NCBI GenBank assembly: GCA_001275005.1 | Contig: JWZX01001269.1 | Coordinates: 1-18,809 of the forward strand | Length of the DNA: 18,809 nt | Origin: Chrysochromulina tobinii | Taxonomy: Eukaryota > Haptophyta > Prymnesiales > Chrysochromulinaceae | Direction of reading: 5' to 3' | Shown here: one piece after another, positions 16,701 through 18,809 of the stretch | Numbering within the stretch: the first letter of the stretch is position 1 | How the letters are laid out: each line of letters opens with the position of its first letter | Notes under the pieces: model-generated | Database searches by the model: none | Seen by the model: the letters and a program-made list of their open reading frames with translations, nothing else | Told to the model about the DNA's origin: nothing | Position numbers and translations under genes: made by a program

Positions 16701-16903
16701 CGCTCATCTACAGTTCACCGATTCTGAGGCGATCTGCAATAATATCTCCCGGGCTGTGAATTTTCATCAGACCGCGCTGCGCTGCGCTGTTCCTGGTACA
16801 TGCCAGACAATCGTGAGCGCTCGATCGCACGCTTTCGCGCACTGCCGGCAGCCCACAGGGTGTTTCTGGGAACCGTCGGCATCCTCTTGAGCTCATTCGG
16901 CCT

Positions 16904-18649
16904 ATGGTATACGGACAGAGTAGAAGCGCAGCGGCCGCCGGCACGGCTTCCACCACCCGGCCGCAGCAGCTATTGAGTCCAAGGCTCTCGACGCTGCTGC
17001 TGCTGCAAGTGTCGGGTGCAGCCTCGGGTGTGCTGCCGTTGTCCACATGCCACCCGACGCCCCTGCGCGTGCCGCAGCCCGTCCGCCTGTGCGCCACCGC
17101 CGCCGCAGCGCCACCGAGCATACCTGCCGCCATGCCCTCCTCCTCCGTGTGGGTGGCCTCGCTCGGCGACGGCGTGCACGGCGCGGAGGCGGCCGCGGCC
17201 GTGTACGCAGCCTTCGCCGAGCTTGCTGCATCGGCCGAGTTTGCGACGGAGACTTGGGCAAGACGGCCGATGCTGCGCCGCGATGTGCCGGGCGTCGCGC
17301 GCTCGTTCACGCTCGAGCATCTAGCTGCGGCGGTCGACGGCGACTTCTTAGATGCGGGCCGGGGCATCGCCGAGGATCTGGGCGACGGCGGCTGGAAGAT
17401 GGCGGCCGTCTCGCAGCCGCGCGGCTCCTCGTTCGAGGACGCCAAGATGCGCTATGTCGACGTGCAGAAGGCGATGGAGGATGGGACAGTGGTGTTCAAC
17501 TCGGCGGGTGCGCACATCTCGCGCCTGGGTAGCATGTGCCTAGCGGCGCTCGACGCCTTCGGGCTGCCCAACTGCCTCAACCTGTACGTGACCGCCAAGG
17601 GGTGCGCCACCTCGGCGCCGCCGCACACGGACAAGCAGGACGTCTTCGTCTTGCAGAGTGGCGGTGCCAAGCGTTGGAGAGTATACACACCGCCGCCGCC
17701 TGACGCGAAGCCGCACGCCGATCCGCTGGCAAGGGGCAAGGCGCACGATGCGCTGCGGCTCGACGAGCTGGCGGCGCCGCTGCTCGACGTAGTCCTTCGG
17801 CCGGGCGACATGCTCTACGTACCCGCCGGCTTTCCCCACACGACGGACACCGTCCACACCGCGGCGGCGGGGGCTGCGGCTGATGAAGACTCAATCCATC
17901 TGACGATCGGGCTGGACACGCACATCTGGGGGCTCGATTACGCGGGGCTGCGCCGCGGCGCGCTCGCGCGCCTGGGGCTGCCTGATGCGCTCACCGAGAC
18001 GGCGCTCGGAGCACGCCTCTACTGGCGCCTCATTGGTGTCCCCGCTTGCCTCGGATTCCTACGCGGACACGTGGCCGGTCATGTCGCAGCGCCGCCATCG
18101 GAGGCGGCGGTGCCGTCCGAGGCGGCGGATCCGGCGGAGCGCGCGGCCGCCGTACGGGCGGCCGTGGTGGCGGAGCTTGTCGCGTGCGCGCGCGCGGCCG
18201 AACCGTTTCGGTGGGGGACCGATGCGGACGATGCCAAAGTGGGCGCGGCGCTCGAGGCGGAGGCAGTCGCGGCCCAATGCGAGCGGCACGCTGCACGAGT
18301 GCTCGAGGTGCAGCGCGCCATGTACCTCGACGCGGCGCGCGACGTGCGCCCGAGCGCGCCGGGCATGCCGCGGGTCTCCCTCTTCCGCGTGCGTGAGCAC
18401 TTGGCCCGGCTCGAGAAGGCCATGGAGGCTCATCTTGAGTGGTACGGACCCGAGGCGGTCGCAAGGGCGCGCGCCGCGGCCGAGGCGGCCGCCGCGTCGC
18501 TGCCGGGGCGGGCGGCGAGTGCGGCGGCGGGCAAACCGAAGAAGGGCATGGCCAAGGCGGGTGGTGGCGGCAGCGGCATGGCCGCGGGAGGGTTCGGAGG
18601 AGGAGTAGGGTCTGTAGGGGGCGGCGGTGCGAAGAAGAAGAAGCGATGA
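16904..18649 (+). CDS. JmjC/cupin-4 oxygenase, ribosomal oxygenase (ROX) type
   Basis: An open frame of 581 residues, ATG 16904 to TGA 18649. It is a 2-oxoglutarate and Fe(II) oxygenase of the family that hydroxylates ribosomal proteins (YcfD, NO66 and MINA53 are known members). Iron ligands are H241 and D243 in PPHTDKQDVFVLQSGGAKRW, and H312 in LRPGDMLYVPAGFPHTTDT; the double-stranded beta-helix ends at SIHLTIGLDT (about 330-339). The C-terminal half is helical and acidic/Ala-rich. It ends in a Gly-rich stretch and AKKKKR, a likely nuclear or nucleolar signal. The first 76 residues include a hydrophobic run (LSTLLLLQVSGAASGVLPL) that could be a presequence, or could be non-coding if translation starts at the second ATG (17132). 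The exact substrate (ribosomal protein or histone) cannot be told from sequence. Confidence 0.88.
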   Translation: MVYGQSRSAAAAGTASTTRPQQLLSPRLSTLLLLQVSGAASGVLPLSTCHPTPLRVPQPVRLCATAAAAPPSIPAAMPSSSVWVASLGDGVHGAEAAAAVYAAFAELAASAEFATETWARRPMLRRDVPGVARSFTLEHLAAAVDGDFLDAGRGIAEDLGDGGWKMAAVSQPRGSSFEDAKMRYVDVQKAMEDGTVVFNSAGAHISRLGSMCLAALDAFGLPNCLNLYVTAKGCATSAPPHTDKQDVFVLQSGGAKRWRVYTPPPPDAKPHADPLARGKAHDALRLDELAAPLLDVVLRPGDMLYVPAGFPHTTDTVHTAAAGAAADEDSIHLTIGLDTHIWGLDYAGLRRGALARLGLPDALTETALGARLYWRLIGVPACLGFLRGHVAGHVAAPPSEAAVPSEAADPAERAAAVRAAVVAELVACARAAEPFRWGTDADDAKVGAALEAEAVAAQCERHAARVLEVQRAMYLDAARDVRPSAPGMPRVSLFRVREHLARLEKAMEAHLEWYGPEAVARARAAAEAAAASLPGRAASAAAGKPKKGMAKAGGGGSGMAAGGFGGGVGSVGGGGAKKKKR

Positions 18650-18809
18650 CCGCGACGCACGCGCGTGACACGTATGCTGCCATGCTTTATGGGAAGCCGT
18701 AGATCAGATTTTAACTAAATGAACTTGCACGCATCCGTTAACGAAACAAACCAACACGGCGCCAGATCGTGCGGCGCGCGCAACAGCGCCGACGAGTGGG
18801 GCAAGCGGG
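18650..18809. other. Right-edge flank
   Basis: This is the 3' flank of the JmjC gene. It has a somewhat AT-richer patch near 18705-18725 and no recognisable gene before the window ends. Confidence 0.5.

Larger units (their letters stand above)
15752..16903. other. Gene-poor region with minisatellites and inverted repeats
   Basis: This stretch lies between the phosphatase gene and the JmjC gene. Open frames of 60-216 codons cross it on both strands, but their translations are Arg/Ala-rich products of the GC repeats and carry no motif. It contains the 11-bp array, the 20-bp duplication and the inverted repeats listed separately. The last 150 bp should include the JmjC promoter. No tRNA is visible. 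Confidence 0.5.

Noticed and set aside
16057-16707. Minus-strand open frame of 216 codons
   Set aside because: Its composition comes from the 11-bp GC-rich minisatellite and nearby repeats, with no motif and no conserved pattern.
16708-17445. Minus-strand frame of 245 codons over the 5' part of the JmjC gene
   Set aside because: It is antisense to a conserved oxygenase, Ser/Ala-rich and without motif.

Overview
The window reads as nuclear DNA of a GC-rich unicellular eukaryote, most likely a marine microalga of the haptophyte type. Three genes are interrupted by short GT-AG introns of 76 to 130 bp, two of them with GTGCGT donors. The proteins are eukaryotic (AMP deaminase, DONSON, a homeodomain, a nuclear JmjC oxygenase). 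The multidomain TIR/ankyrin and SYRW/LRR proteins have a style I associate with haptophytes, pelagophytes and dinoflagellates. The taxon is an inference; no rRNA, organelle gene or tRNA is visible to settle it.

Layout, left to right. (1) 382-2454, minus: a protein with an N-terminal SYRW/SGWC..E domain and C-terminal RNI-type leucine-rich repeats, carried on an 84-bp DNA tandem array. (2) 2556-5832, plus: a three-exon AMP deaminase, head-to-head with (1) across about 100 bp. It ends in an unusual C-terminal membrane anchor, and both introns are filled with related 10-bp repeats. (3) 5833-6787: no gene, but a long imperfect foldback repeat whose arm recurs near 10036-10100. (4) 6788-7838, minus: a two-exon homeodomain protein. 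(5) 7950-9725, minus: a homologue of the replication factor DONSON/Humpty dumpty. (6) 10249-14763, minus: a 1504-residue fusion of coiled coil, IQ motif, ribokinase-like PfkB kinase, ankyrin repeats and TIR domain. (7) 14962-15751, plus: a two-exon SixA-like histidine phosphatase with a metallothionein-like cysteine-rich tail, head-to-head with (6) across 198 bp. (8) 15752-16903: no confident gene; minisatellites and inverted repeats. (9) 16904-18649, plus: a JmjC/cupin-4 ribosomal-oxygenase-like protein with a basic C-terminus.

How they might relate. Eukaryotic neighbours need not share a pathway, and most of these look like independent housekeeping genes. The strongest novelty is the kinase-TIR fusion. 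TIR domains can cleave NAD+, and here one sits on the same chain as a kinase that keeps the ribose-contact and catalytic residues of ribokinase, plus an IQ motif for calmodulin. Its divergent neighbour is a histidine phosphatase with a metal-binding-like tail. With the TIR-reminiscent LRR protein and the AMP deaminase at the left end, the window has two NLR-like sensors and two nucleotide or ribose enzymes. Any functional link among them is inference.
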